From Actinomycetota bacterium (GTDB lineage Bacteria; Actinomycetota; Acidimicrobiia; Acidimicrobiales; JAMCPD01): a DNA stretch of 64,000 bases. Every line of letters begins with the position of its first letter. The stretch's first letter is position 1. Below the pieces are notes generated by a model that was not told the origin of the DNA, did no database searches, and was given only the letters and a program-made list of their open reading frames with translations. The translations under genes and the position numbers were made by a program. Of this stretch, positions 44,879 to 54,050 are shown piece by piece. The stretch is taken from assembly GCA_023379935.1 (NCBI GenBank), contig JAMCPD010000011.1:1-64000 (forward strand). The letters are read 5' to 3'.

Positions 44879-45909
44879 TTGGATTGATGGCAGCGGGCGG
44901 AGCGGCACTTTTGGTTGCTGCCTTTTGTACTCCAATGTTGATTAGATGGCTATCCCATCGTCATATACGCCAAAACATAAGGGAGCTTGGACCCCAAAGC
45001 CACTTTATCAAGGAAGGTACCCCAACTATGGGTGGATTGGCGATTGTAGCCAGTATGATCTTGGGTTATGTGATGGGACATGTGGGATCCGGATTGCATT
45101 TTACCAAGGCCGGTATCTTGGCCGTTGCCGTTGTATGTGGATTTGGTTTGATTGGTTTTATTGATGATTGGCTTAAAGTGCGGCATCGTCACAATCTCGG
45201 TTTGAACAAACGCGCAAAGTTTACGAGTCAAGTCTTGATTGCCTTGGCTTTTGGTATGCTTGCCCTACATTGGGCTAAAACCGACACCTACCTCTCTTTT
45301 ACCCGCTGGAGTTCACCCGGTGTAAATTTGGGATCCACCTTATGGGTTGTATGGGTAGCTGTCATCATTATAGCTACAGCTAATGCAGTTAATCTTACGG
45401 ATGGCTTAGACGGACTGGCTTCAGGATCCGCCACTTTCGCCTTTTCCTGTCTGGCCATAATCGGTTACTGGCAGTTTAGGCATTTTTCAATATACAATGT
45501 CAGATCCGCATTGGATCTGGCTGTTTTGTCGGTAGCGTTTGCCGGAGCTTGCTTAGGTTTTTTGTGGTGGAATGCCAAACCGGCAAAGCTGTTTATGGGT
45601 GATACCGGATCTCTTGCCATCGGTGCCGGACTGGGAGCTTTAAGCATAGAACTGAATTTGCAGCTTTTACTTTTAATCATAGGAGGTTTGTTTGTAGTGG
45701 TAACGTTGTCGGTTATCATCCAAGTGGTAAGCTTTCATCTGTTTCACAAAAGAGTATTCAAAATGGCTCCGCTTCATCATCACTTTGAGTTGGCAGGGTG
45801 GCAGGAAACTACTGTGATAGTTAGATTTTGGATTTTAGCCGGACTCTGTGCCGCTTTTGGGTTGGCGGTATTTTATGCCGATTTTTTGTCTGTGAGCCCT
45901 CCAAAATGA
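44875..45909 (+). CDS. mraY: Phospho-MurNAc-pentapeptide translocase
   Basis: Integral membrane enzyme that makes lipid I from UDP-MurNAc-pentapeptide and undecaprenyl phosphate. 344 residues with ten predicted membrane helices. The conserved cytoplasmic loops are present: EGTPTMGGLAIV, FIDDWLKVRHRHNLGLNKRAKF, NAVNLTDGLDGLASG, FMGDTGSLAIG, and HHHFELAGWQE. It overlaps murE and murD by 4 bp each. Confidence 0.97.
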   Translation: MIGLMAAGGAALLVAAFCTPMLIRWLSHRHIRQNIRELGPQSHFIKEGTPTMGGLAIVASMILGYVMGHVGSGLHFTKAGILAVAVVCGFGLIGFIDDWLKVRHRHNLGLNKRAKFTSQVLIALAFGMLALHWAKTDTYLSFTRWSSPGVNLGSTLWVVWVAVIIIATANAVNLTDGLDGLASGSATFAFSCLAIIGYWQFRHFSIYNVRSALDLAVLSVAFAGACLGFLWWNAKPAKLFMGDTGSLAIGAGLGALSIELNLQLLLLIIGGLFVVVTLSVIIQVVSFHLFHKRVFKMAPLHHHFELAGWQETTVIVRFWILAGLCAAFGLAVFYADFLSVSPPK

Positions 45910-47405
45910 GTCTTAACAAAATTAAGCTGACCCGAGAATCATTTACACTCGGACTTAATCGGCTAAAGGTTCAAAGTTTGCATAGAGTCATGGTAATAGG
46001 AATGGCTGTTTCCGGTCAAGCAGTATCCAACTTTTTGATCGATAACGATGTAGATGTCGTAGCGGTTGATGACTGTTCGTCAGACAACTCTTTGCCTACA
46101 AAGCTAAGAACTTTCTGTTCCGAACTCGGCATAGAAATGGTTGAAACACCTGACTTCCGCTTGTTGAAAAAGCTTCTGGACGATGTTGACCTGGTTGTAT
46201 TAAGTCCGGGTGTTCCTCCGACTCACCCGGTGTTTTCACTGAGATCACAACTGCATATTGTAAGTGAGTTGGAGTTGGCATGGGCATTTTGTGATGTTCC
46301 CATAGTTGCGGTTACCGGAACCAACGGTAAAACTACCGTGTGTACACTTTTAACGGAGATCCTATGCTCATCGGGTATCAATGCACAAGCTGTCGGCAAT
46401 ATAGGTATTCCACTGATTTCAGCAGTACACCATTCGGCTCCTTTATCAACAGGTAAGTCGGCAGATGTTTTTGTGGTGGAAGCCTCCTCGTTTCAGCTTG
46501 CTTTCACTTTTTCATTTCATCCAAAAGTTGCCATATGGTTAAATGTTTCTCCCAACCACTTAGATTGGCATCCGAGCATGGAGGACTATATACGTTCAAA
46601 ATCCAAGATTTGGGCGAATTTAGACTCTGATGATACTGCAATAGCGGGATATGACGATCCCGTAGTGATGCAAAAGGTAATGGAGGCAAAAGAGGCCACC
46701 GGGGTGAATGTTGTGACTTTCGGTTTGCGTGATGGGGATTGGTGCATAAAAGACGGCTGGGTTATCTCCGATACCGGGGAGAAGGTACTTTTACAAAGTG
46801 AACTTTATGCAAATAGCCTAACCACATCCCTGAACAGCTTGGCTGGGTGTGCCGGTGCATACTCAATTGTCAGAGCTCTCAATACCGGGGATGCAGGTGG
46901 TGCGAGTGTGATCCGACGGGATATGGTGGGGATCAGAAAAAGTTGCGCCCAAGTACTGAAAAGCTTTAAAGGGTTACCGCACAGAATGGAGTTTGTAAAA
47001 GAGCACATGGGTGTTGGATACTTCAACGACTCTAAGGCCACTACCCCTGTTGCGGTATTGTCTGCTTTAGCACAGTTTCCGCCAAAATCAGTTATCTTGA
47101 TTGCAGGCGGACGCAGTAAGGGACTTGATCTGTCTGTTTTGCGCAAGGAGAGCGGTAAGCTAAAAGCAGTTGTTGGGATTGGGGAGGCGTCTGTCCAGAT
47201 CCAACGGGTTTTTGACGGATGTTGTCATATAGAACAAGCCCACAATATGCTTCAAGCTGTTGAGTTGGCCAGTTCGTTAGCTTCTTCATCTGATGTAGTG
47301 CTTCTGTCACCGGGTTGTTCCTCTTTCGATTGGTACAGTTCTTATATAGCCAGGGGTGAAGAGTTTAAGCGTTGTGTATATTCGATCATAGGAGGAGACA
47401 GATGA
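45906..47405 (+). CDS. murD: UDP-MurNAc-L-alanine:D-glutamate ligase
   Basis: Adds D-glutamate to UDP-MurNAc-L-Ala. 499 residues from ATG 45906, which overlaps the mraY stop as ATGA; a longer reading frame extends into mraY but is not needed. Landmarks: VLSPGVPPTHPVF, ATP loop VTGTNGKTTVCTLL, NVSPNHLDWHPSMEDY, FNDSKATTPVAVLSAL and LLSPGCSSFDWYSSYIARGEEF. It overlaps ftsW by 4 bp. Confidence 0.96.
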   Translation: MSLNKIKLTRESFTLGLNRLKVQSLHRVMVIGMAVSGQAVSNFLIDNDVDVVAVDDCSSDNSLPTKLRTFCSELGIEMVETPDFRLLKKLLDDVDLVVLSPGVPPTHPVFSLRSQLHIVSELELAWAFCDVPIVAVTGTNGKTTVCTLLTEILCSSGINAQAVGNIGIPLISAVHHSAPLSTGKSADVFVVEASSFQLAFTFSFHPKVAIWLNVSPNHLDWHPSMEDYIRSKSKIWANLDSDDTAIAGYDDPVVMQKVMEAKEATGVNVVTFGLRDGDWCIKDGWVISDTGEKVLLQSELYANSLTTSLNSLAGCAGAYSIVRALNTGDAGGASVIRRDMVGIRKSCAQVLKSFKGLPHRMEFVKEHMGVGYFNDSKATTPVAVLSALAQFPPKSVILIAGGRSKGLDLSVLRKESGKLKAVVGIGEASVQIQRVFDGCCHIEQAHNMLQAVELASSLASSSDVVLLSPGCSSFDWYSSYIARGEEFKRCVYSIIGGDR

Positions 47406-48520
47406 TCCAAACCAAATCTCTAAAGATAACTTTGTTGGTGGTGGTTACTTCTTTGGTAGGGATAGGCCTTGTCATGGTTCTTTCCGCCTCTTCTGTAGCT
47501 TCCATATCTCTCTATGGTAATCCCTGGCATCTGTTTTTTCGCCAAATTGCCTGGATTTGCTTGGGTGTTTCCGCCATGACCGCATTGGCTTTTTTTGATT
47601 ACCATCATTTAAAGCGACTTAGATCTGTTCTTGTAGCGCTCACCACCGCGGGGTTGGTGTTGGTGTTGGTCCCCGGCATAGGGGTGTTTCAAGGCGGATC
47701 TAGGCGTTGGATAGGATTTGGTCCGGCAACCCTTCAGCCTTCTGAAGTTGCCAAGTTTGTACTGGTGATCTTTTGTGCAGACTTGATCGCATCGCGCTTT
47801 CATACAAAACGTCCGTTGCAAGAGGTGCTGTTGCCGATTGGGCTTGTTTCGGGCGTGATGATAATGCTTGTTCTGATAGAACCTGATATGGGTACTGCGT
47901 TGTTGATGGGGGCTATAGTAATGGGGCTGTTATTCATGTCGCAAGTCCAACTTAAACATATTGCAGCCTTGATTGTTGTGGCAATAACCTTCCTTTTTGT
48001 TTACGCCATGTCTGCTTCTTATCGTAGAGCAAGACTGTTGTCGTTTCTCCATCCTGCGCAGAATACCTCCGCCAGTGGATATCAGATGTTCCACTCTTTG
48101 ATTACTTTAAGTACCGGGCATATCTTTGGCGTCGGCTCCGGTGTTACAACTGCCACATGGGGACTGCTACCAAACTCTTATACAGACTTTATATTTGCTG
48201 TGATAGGCCAAGAGTGGGGCTTGATGGGTGCTCTTCTGGTCATAGCTTTATTTGTTGTATTCACCTATATCGGGCTGGCGATAGCAAGACGCGCTCCGGA
48301 TCGTTTTGGTGCACTTCTTGGGTGGGGAATTACATGGTGGATAGCGCTTCAAGCGCTTTTGAATATATCGGCTGTTATCGGGATAGTGCCGGTAACAGGT
48401 GTTCCGTTACCGTTTATATCTTTTGGCGGGTCTTCACTGGTCATGATTATGGCCGGATGCGGTATACTTTTCAATGTGCTCTCTCAAATTGGCGCGAAGA
48501 AACTTGTTCTCAAAAAGTGA
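47402..48520 (+). CDS. ftsW: Septal peptidoglycan polymerase FtsW
   Basis: SEDS-family glycosyltransferase that polymerises lipid II at the septum with FtsI. About 372 residues and ten membrane helices from ATG 47402, which has GGAGGA 8 nt upstream and overlaps the murD stop. Signature segments: GSRRWIGFGPATLQPSEVAKFVLVIF, IEPDMGTALLMG, GVTTATWGLLPNSYTDFIFAVIGQEWG, and PVTGVPLPFISFGGSSLV. Confidence 0.96.
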   Translation: MIQTKSLKITLLVVVTSLVGIGLVMVLSASSVASISLYGNPWHLFFRQIAWICLGVSAMTALAFFDYHHLKRLRSVLVALTTAGLVLVLVPGIGVFQGGSRRWIGFGPATLQPSEVAKFVLVIFCADLIASRFHTKRPLQEVLLPIGLVSGVMIMLVLIEPDMGTALLMGAIVMGLLFMSQVQLKHIAALIVVAITFLFVYAMSASYRRARLLSFLHPAQNTSASGYQMFHSLITLSTGHIFGVGSGVTTATWGLLPNSYTDFIFAVIGQEWGLMGALLVIALFVVFTYIGLAIARRAPDRFGALLGWGITWWIALQALLNISAVIGIVPVTGVPLPFISFGGSSLVMIMAGCGILFNVLSQIGAKKLVLKK

Positions 48521-49673
48521 ATCTGATACACCCGGCCGAACAGCTGTATTTGCTGTTATAGCCGGTGGTGGCACAGCCGGCCATGTAATGCCTGCCATAG
48601 CCGTAGCGGAAGCGTTAGTCGAGGCAGGTCACCCGCGATCTTCGCTTATATTCATGGGCGTCAAAAGAGGTATGGAAGCAGAGATTGTGCCTAAAGCCGG
48701 TTTTCGAGTTATCTTGACGGCTGGGCGCGGATTGGTGACAAGTTCAGCTTTTTCTAAACTGCTGCGAGGATTGGTCTTAGCTGTTTCTACCCTTAGAGCG
48801 TTTATTACACTTGGGTGCAACAAGCCGAAAGTAGCTGTTTCTACAGGTGGATACGCCTGTATACCTGGTTCGGTGGCAGCATTGCTGTGGCGCATTCCTC
48901 TGGTAGTCGTGAATGTTGATACAACACCGGGGATGGCTAACAAGATTTTAACGCGTTTTGCCACATGCTCTGCGGTGACTTTCCCGGATACCCCACTGCC
49001 AAGAGCCGTTCTCACCGGGACACCACTTCGCAAATCAATAACCTCGTGTGTTCGCTCTTCTCAAACCACACAAGCGGCTAGACTGGAGTTGGGCTTGCCC
49101 TTGGATCGCAGTGTAGTTGCAGTGCTGGGGGGGTCACTTGGAGCAAGGCGGATCAATGAAGCGATTTTCGACATGGTTGGTTTTTGTGCCGAAAGGACTA
49201 ACCTTGCTGTTTATCATGTCATGGGGCAAAGAGATTGGGTGTATTTTAAAGACTTACTGCCTCAGTTTTCCGGGTTGTCTCAGTCTTTTGGATCAGCTAT
49301 TTTTTATAAAGCAGTCCCATATGAAGAACGCATGCCAGAGTTGTTGATGTCTTGTGATTTAATTATTGGTAGAGCGGGAGCCTCTTTTATAGCAGAGATA
49401 ATGGCTTGTGGCGTTCCAAGTATACTGGTCCCACTGCCTTCATCCCCCGGAGGACATCAAAGCAATAATGCCTATTTTCTGGCAGACCATGGGGGTGCGA
49501 TTGTGCTGGAGGACGGTTTGTGTACAGGTAAAAATCTTGCCAAGCTGCTGATGGATCTGCTCAATCATCCAGATCGGTTAAGAAAGATGTCTCAATCTGT
49601 TGCCTCGTTGGGGCAAAAAGATGCTGCAAATAAAGTTGTGAATTTAGTTGAACGAGCGGCTAATCAATATTGA
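48474..49673 (+). CDS. murG: Lipid II synthase MurG
   Basis: Membrane-associated GT28 enzyme that adds GlcNAc to lipid I. Landmarks: AVIAGGGTAGHVMPAIAVAEAL, STGGYACIPGSVAALL, VLGGSLGARRINEAIF, GRAGASFIAEIMACGVPSILVPLPSSPGGHQSNNA. The start is uncertain: the open frame allows ATG 48474 (47 bp inside ftsW), TTG 48489 or TTG 48504, all within ftsW; a GTG that overlaps the ftsW stop (48517) is in the wrong frame. The family core starts near residue 26 of the longest version. Confidence 0.95.
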   Translation: MCSLKLARRNLFSKSESDTPGRTAVFAVIAGGGTAGHVMPAIAVAEALVEAGHPRSSLIFMGVKRGMEAEIVPKAGFRVILTAGRGLVTSSAFSKLLRGLVLAVSTLRAFITLGCNKPKVAVSTGGYACIPGSVAALLWRIPLVVVNVDTTPGMANKILTRFATCSAVTFPDTPLPRAVLTGTPLRKSITSCVRSSQTTQAARLELGLPLDRSVVAVLGGSLGARRINEAIFDMVGFCAERTNLAVYHVMGQRDWVYFKDLLPQFSGLSQSFGSAIFYKAVPYEERMPELLMSCDLIIGRAGASFIAEIMACGVPSILVPLPSSPGGHQSNNAYFLADHGGAIVLEDGLCTGKNLAKLLMDLLNHPDRLRKMSQSVASLGQKDAANKVVNLVERAANQY

Positions 49674-49759
49674 TCAGCCGGCAAAGTACCTCTCCGACAT
49701 AGATGCTAAGTCGGCAAAGTATTGATATTATGATATAGGCAACATCAACAGATGGTGTC

Positions 49760-49783
49760 AAAACAGTTGCTAAAACAGTTATC
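49760..49783 (+). repeat. 12-bp imperfect tandem duplication before murC
   Basis: AAAACAGTTGCT and AAAACAGTTATC in a row in the 121-bp gap between murG and murC. The gap also carries a repeated CGGCAAAGTA (49680 and 49713 regions). No clear promoter seen. Confidence 0.5.
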
Positions 49784-49794
49784 TAAGAGGTTGT

Positions 49795-51297
49795 ATGTCC
49801 ACAGATCTTGATTTATCTAAATCAAAGCGAGTTCACATTGTCGGAATAGGGGGGGCCGGAATGAGCGCTATTGCGGTAGTGCTGGCTTCTATGGGCCATA
49901 CAGTAAGCGGGAGTGATTTAAAGTATTCCGATAGGGTTGAAAAACGGCTCAACTCTGCTGGCATAAAGGTATATTTGGGGCATGATCCGACATATGTGAC
50001 AGATGCCGAAGTATTGGCAGTTTCTACTGCGATACCCAGTGACAATCCGGAAGTTGATCAAGCCCGGGCAAGAGGTATACCGGTTTTGTGCAGAGCTGAT
50101 ATTCTAAAAGCCATTTGTGCTCTCAAAAAAACAGTTGCTGTGGCAGGGACACATGGCAAAACAACAACCAGCTTTATGCTTGCCCTCATTTTATTGGAGG
50201 CAGGATGGCATCCTTCTTATATCATAGGCGGCCAGCTTAAAAGAGGTGATCAAGAAGAACAAAAAGTGCAGAAAGATACAGGCGACGTTATACCTGCCGC
50301 CTCTTGGGACACAGGAGAGTGGTTGGTGGTGGAGGCTGATGAAAGTGACGGAACTTTTTTAAAGTTGAATCCCACCACATGCCTGGTTACTAATATAGAA
50401 GCTGATCATCTTGACTATTGGCACTCGCCGGATCACCTAAAGGAGGGATTTTACAGCTTTTTCTCTAAAGTGTCTGGAACTAAAGTTATCGGTATTACAG
50501 CTGTTGACCCCGAAATCGCTGACCGCAAGCTTTCTAGCGGATTTTTTGGGCGAAACGATGTCTTGACCTATGGTCTCACTCCCGACTGCGATTATCAGGC
50601 GGTGGAAATCGAAAACAGCATAAATGGATCGGTTTTTTCTGTAGTTGCAAATATGACTGATAGCAGAGGTCACAGCCAAGTTGTTGACAATGCCAATCCG
50701 AAAAAATCACCCTCCACTAAGTCGTTGATGTCCTTCGAGCTTTTCGTGCCGGGAATGCATAATGTCTGTAATGCGCTTGGTGCGCTTAGCCTCGCTATCG
50801 CGTTGGGGGTGGATTTTCAGGCAATAAAACGGGGTTTGCAGCGTTTTTTAGGTGTTGCACGCAGGTTTGAATTTCGCGGATCTTTTCAAGGGATAACTTT
50901 TATTGATGATTATGCTCACCTTCCGTCAGAGGTCACAGCCGCACTTGCTACAGCTAAGCTGGGGAACTGGAAAAGGATTGTATGCGTGTTTCAACCGCAT
51001 CGTTATTCACGCACAGAGAGGTTGCGGGGTGATTTTGCAGATGCGTTTCGAGATGCGGATCTTTTGGTGTTAACCGATATATATTCTGCAGGTGAACAAG
51101 CTAAAACTGATATTAGCGGAAAGTTGATATTAGATGCCGTGCTGGGATTTAATCCTTTGCATAATGTGGCCTGGCTACCCACCCGCGACGAACTTATTGC
51201 ATATCTTAAGCACAAGTTAAAGCCCGGTGATTTGTGCTTGACGCTCGGAGCCGGTGACATTACTTTGTTGCCTGATCAAGTGATCTCAGTTGGATAG
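49795..51297 (+). CDS. murC: UDP-MurNAc:L-alanine ligase
   Basis: Adds the first amino acid, L-alanine, to UDP-MurNAc. 500 residues: VHIVGIGGAGMSAIA at the N-terminus, AVAGTHGKTTTSFMLALIL ATP loop, EADESDGTFL, NIEADHLDYW, GVARRFEFRG, DDYAHLPSEVTAAL, and FQPHRYSRTERL. It has AAGAGG as a ribosome binding site and overlaps murB by 8 bp. Confidence 0.96.
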   Translation: MSTDLDLSKSKRVHIVGIGGAGMSAIAVVLASMGHTVSGSDLKYSDRVEKRLNSAGIKVYLGHDPTYVTDAEVLAVSTAIPSDNPEVDQARARGIPVLCRADILKAICALKKTVAVAGTHGKTTTSFMLALILLEAGWHPSYIIGGQLKRGDQEEQKVQKDTGDVIPAASWDTGEWLVVEADESDGTFLKLNPTTCLVTNIEADHLDYWHSPDHLKEGFYSFFSKVSGTKVIGITAVDPEIADRKLSSGFFGRNDVLTYGLTPDCDYQAVEIENSINGSVFSVVANMTDSRGHSQVVDNANPKKSPSTKSLMSFELFVPGMHNVCNALGALSLAIALGVDFQAIKRGLQRFLGVARRFEFRGSFQGITFIDDYAHLPSEVTAALATAKLGNWKRIVCVFQPHRYSRTERLRGDFADAFRDADLLVLTDIYSAGEQAKTDISGKLILDAVLGFNPLHNVAWLPTRDELIAYLKHKLKPGDLCLTLGAGDITLLPDQVISVG

Positions 51298-51317
51298 AGC
51301 TAAGTTGGATAAGGGTA
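51288..51317 (+). repeat. 15-bp imperfect tandem duplication at the murC-murB junction
   Basis: AGTTGGATAGAGCTA then AGTTGGATAAGGGTA (12 of 15 match). It spans the murC stop codon and gives murB two possible TTG starts 15 bp apart in the same frame. Confidence 0.6.
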
Positions 51318-52264
51318 AATTTGAGGCACAGATTAACAACATTGTTCAACTGTTGGGCCCTAAAGTTCAAAGGATGCATCCCCTTGGAACGCTTACCACT
51401 TATAGGGTTGGCGGTCCTGCGTGGTTGTTTTATGAGATAGAGACAGAGGAGGATTTAAAAAAAGTTCATGAGGTTTTCATTCGGGCGGATCTTCCTTTAC
51501 TGATTTTGGGCATGGGGTCGAATCTGTTAGTCGCGGATTCAGGTTTTTGTGGGTTGGTTGTAACGCTGTCATCTGGTTTTTCCAGTATCAATATTTCAGA
51601 CAATAAGGTATTTGCGGGATCTGCCTTGCCGTTACCCGTGCTTGGACGCAACTTAGCCAAGCACTCCTTGTCGGGCATGGAATGGGCGGTAGGGGTTCCG
51701 GGATCTGTCGGAGGCGCTATCTATATGAATGCGGGTGGGCATGGATCTTGTATTAGGGATTGGATTAAACAAGCGGGAGTATGGGATTTGACAACGGGTG
51801 AGGATGGTGTGTTAGACGTAGCCCAATTGGGGTACTCTTATCGTCACTCTTCGCTTGCCGAGCATCAAGTTGTCTTGTGGGGTGAGTTTCAACTTGAACC
51901 GGGTGATTCTCGGGCTTCTCAACGTGAAATTGCCGAGATAGTACGCTGGCGTCGTGAAAATCAACCCGGTGGTCACAATGCCGGCTCGGTGTTCAAGAAT
52001 CCACCCTTTTCTTCTGCAGGCCGGTTGATACAAGAAGCCGGTCTAAAAGGCCATAGGATAGGTTCTGCTTGGGTATCTCCTAAACATGCCAACTTTTTTC
52101 AAGTAGATGCGAAAGGAAGCGCCGATGATGTAAGAGCTTTGATTGATTATGTAAGAAATGAGGTGGAAAAGCGGTTGGGAGTATTACTTGAGCTTGAAAT
52201 CAAAACCGTCGGTTTTGGGTATCCGAGCGGTGGCAGTGTTAATGGTTTAAAATTGAACTGTTGA
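51290..52264 (+). CDS. murB: UDP-N-acetylenolpyruvoylglucosamine reductase
   Basis: FAD-dependent enzyme that completes UDP-MurNAc. 324 residues from TTG 51290. Landmarks: TTYRVGGPAWLFYE, LGMGSNLLVADSGF, MEWAVGVPGSVGGAIYMNAGGHG, YRHSSLAEHQVVLW, the catalytic serine region GSVFKNPPFSSAGRLIQEAGLKG and SPKHANFFQ. It is of the type I form with its complete loop. The first codons are an imperfect 15-bp duplication that also forms the end of murC (51288-51317). Confidence 0.95.
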   Translation: MDRAKLDKGKFEAQINNIVQLLGPKVQRMHPLGTLTTYRVGGPAWLFYEIETEEDLKKVHEVFIRADLPLLILGMGSNLLVADSGFCGLVVTLSSGFSSINISDNKVFAGSALPLPVLGRNLAKHSLSGMEWAVGVPGSVGGAIYMNAGGHGSCIRDWIKQAGVWDLTTGEDGVLDVAQLGYSYRHSSLAEHQVVLWGEFQLEPGDSRASQREIAEIVRWRRENQPGGHNAGSVFKNPPFSSAGRLIQEAGLKGHRIGSAWVSPKHANFFQVDAKGSADDVRALIDYVRNEVEKRLGVLLELEIKTVGFGYPSGGSVNGLKLNC

Positions 52265-53133
52265 CTAAGACTAAATTGAATACCGCCAAGAAAACAGTTG
52301 ATCCGCGTATTGCAAGGCGACGCATGTCTGTTAGAAGGCACTCTAGGCGGCATAAACACCGCTTACTCGTTGCGTTGCTTATTTTATTTGTGATGGCCCT
52401 AATGGCGGTGGTTTTACTCTTTTCTCCGATGCTGTCACTGAAGAATATCCGGGTTATACGGGTTGTCTCGAAATCTGTCGCTGTTTCAACTGAGGTCCCT
52501 GTCTCAACTGCGGTGATAAAAGCTGAAAGTGGGCTGGTTCTCGGGTTTCCTATGATCGACATTAATTCTGCCGAAGTATCAACCAGGTTGGAAAAGCTGC
52601 CTTGGATCAAAAATGCTGTGGTGGAAAAAGTATGGCCGAATACCGTAAAAATACTCATCACATTAGCCCAACCTGTGGTGCAGATTGATACTCAAACAGG
52701 TTGGATGCTTGTTTCAAACTCTGCTAAGGTGCTGATGCGCCAACCAGTTGCGTTTTCGCATGTTGTGCGGTTGCTTCACTCTACAGCCAATACGACCGGC
52801 ACAGCTCTGAGCGTGGACTTTCCAAACTATAGCCCCGGTGATTATCTGCCCGCGTCGTATACTCAGGCCTTATTGGCTGCCTCGGCAGTACCCGACAGCT
52901 TAATTTCCGATGTACAATGGATAAAACCATCCGGAGGCGGTGTGCTGCTCAGCCTCAAGGAAGGACCTACCGTTGTTTGGCTTGGTGCCGGCACAGACCT
53001 AAAAACTAAGTTTAATGACCTTACCACTTTGTTGGAGCATTTGAACCTTGCGGGAGAGGGATGGGTGGACTTATCTGTACCGCAAGACCTTGCCGTGGGG
53101 AAAGGTCCTTTGCCGGCTTACTTGACTGACTGA
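52261..53133 (+). CDS. ftsQ: Division protein FtsQ
   Basis: 290 residues from TTG 52261, which overlaps the murB stop (TTGA). A basic cytoplasmic start rich in Arg and His (RIARRRMSVRRHSRRHKHR) is followed by a transmembrane helix (about 34-56), a POTRA domain (LKNIRVIRVV to LEKLPWIKNAVVEKVWPNTVKILI) and the FtsQ beta domain (QPVVQIDTQTGWMLVSNSAKVLMRQP). It anchors FtsL and its partner at the septum. It is the last gene of the forward run before the oppositely oriented ABC genes. Confidence 0.93.
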   Translation: MTKTKLNTAKKTVDPRIARRRMSVRRHSRRHKHRLLVALLILFVMALMAVVLLFSPMLSLKNIRVIRVVSKSVAVSTEVPVSTAVIKAESGLVLGFPMIDINSAEVSTRLEKLPWIKNAVVEKVWPNTVKILITLAQPVVQIDTQTGWMLVSNSAKVLMRQPVAFSHVVRLLHSTANTTGTALSVDFPNYSPGDYLPASYTQALLAASAVPDSLISDVQWIKPSGGGVLLSLKEGPTVVWLGAGTDLKTKFNDLTTLLEHLNLAGEGWVDLSVPQDLAVGKGPLPAYLTD

Positions 53134-53138
53134 AAACT

Positions 53139-53160
53139 TTTTGATCAGTGTCGATCAAAA
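53139..53160. terminator. Possible bidirectional terminator after ftsQ
   Basis: TTTTGATC (53139-53146), loop AGTGTC, GATCAAAA (53153-53160): an 8-bp perfect hairpin between the convergent ftsQ and ABC permease genes. The stem is AT-rich and the T-run is part of it, so activity as a terminator is uncertain. Confidence 0.4.
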
Positions 53161-53186
53161 GCCTTCTCGGTTAAGGATATTTTTGA

Positions 53187-54050
53187 CTAAACATCTCTCT
53201 TTATGGTTACCTTAGTTCCGATAATGGCAAAGACGACTCCATAGAGAGCAAATACCACTCCGCCCTGCCATCTTGTCAGTAAAGTTATGCCGGGTATGGA
53301 GTTGGACAAACCAATTAGTGCTGTAACAGAAGCCACGGGAAGCCATCTGCCTATTTCGGGAAGAAAGACAATAATCATCTTCTCAACTATCATTGTCCAT
53401 GCCAAGGCTACAATGAGAGCGGCCACCTGGTTGCGGATCAAACTACCTAAGCTTACCGCTATCATTCCGTAAAGCCCGGTGGCAAGAGGAATGCATATAA
53501 GTGTTATAGTTACGTTGGAGTTGAAGATATTGGGTCGGACTGCCATAGCATGCAACCAAGGCAACGCCATGGATATCACTATCAACAGATCAATGATGCC
53601 GAATATCACTCCCATGACAAAAAAACAGACCATTTTTGCAACTACCACCTGAGACCTTTTAGGAGTGATCAAAAAGGTTGAAACGGCGGTATTGTGCCTG
53701 TACTCACCGGCCATACCCAATATTCCAAGCGCTAAAACACATATTACTCCGGCGGTTGCTGATGAGAGTATTAAGTCCATGGCGGTGGGACTTCCAAGAT
53801 TTATCCCGTGAATCAAAACACTGTTGTCGCTTATAACCTTGTTCATGTGGTAGAGTATGGCTGTGGCGGCCAGTGCCGTAATTACAATGCTGCCCACCAG
53901 TAGTCCATATGTCATTCGGGCAGTTTTCACCTTGGTGAACTCGGCAACTACCAGCCGTATAGCAACCGGTCGATTTTTTACCTCTTCGGTTACCGGTTGT
54001 TCAGCCGATGTCTGGTTGATTTTAAGTTCAGTTTTCATTGTGGCCACCAT
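53187..54050 (-). CDS. ABC-2-type permease
   Basis: 287 residues with six membrane helices. The first loop contains EYRHNTAVSTFLITPKRSQVVVAKMVCFF, the typical signature of the ABC-2 permeases that export drugs, bacteriocins or lipids (EfrB- or BcrB-like group). The N-terminal cytoplasmic segment is unusually long (about 35 residues). It overlaps the ATPase gene by 23 bp on the same strand, and the two form one exporter. Confidence 0.88.
   Translation of the reverse strand: MVATMKTELKINQTSAEQPVTEEVKNRPVAIRLVVAEFTKVKTARMTYGLLVGSIVITALAATAILYHMNKVISDNSVLIHGINLGSPTAMDLILSSATAGVICVLALGILGMAGEYRHNTAVSTFLITPKRSQVVVAKMVCFFVMGVIFGIIDLLIVISMALPWLHAMAVRPNIFNSNVTITLICIPLATGLYGMIAVSLGSLIRNQVAALIVALAWTMIVEKMIIVFLPEIGRWLPVASVTALIGLSNSIPGITLLTRWQGGVVFALYGVVFAIIGTKVTIKRDV

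Noticed and set aside
45828-45905. Longer murD starting inside mraY
   Set aside because: The added residues come from the out-of-frame end of mraY, while ATG 45906 makes the same 4-bp overlap used throughout the cluster.
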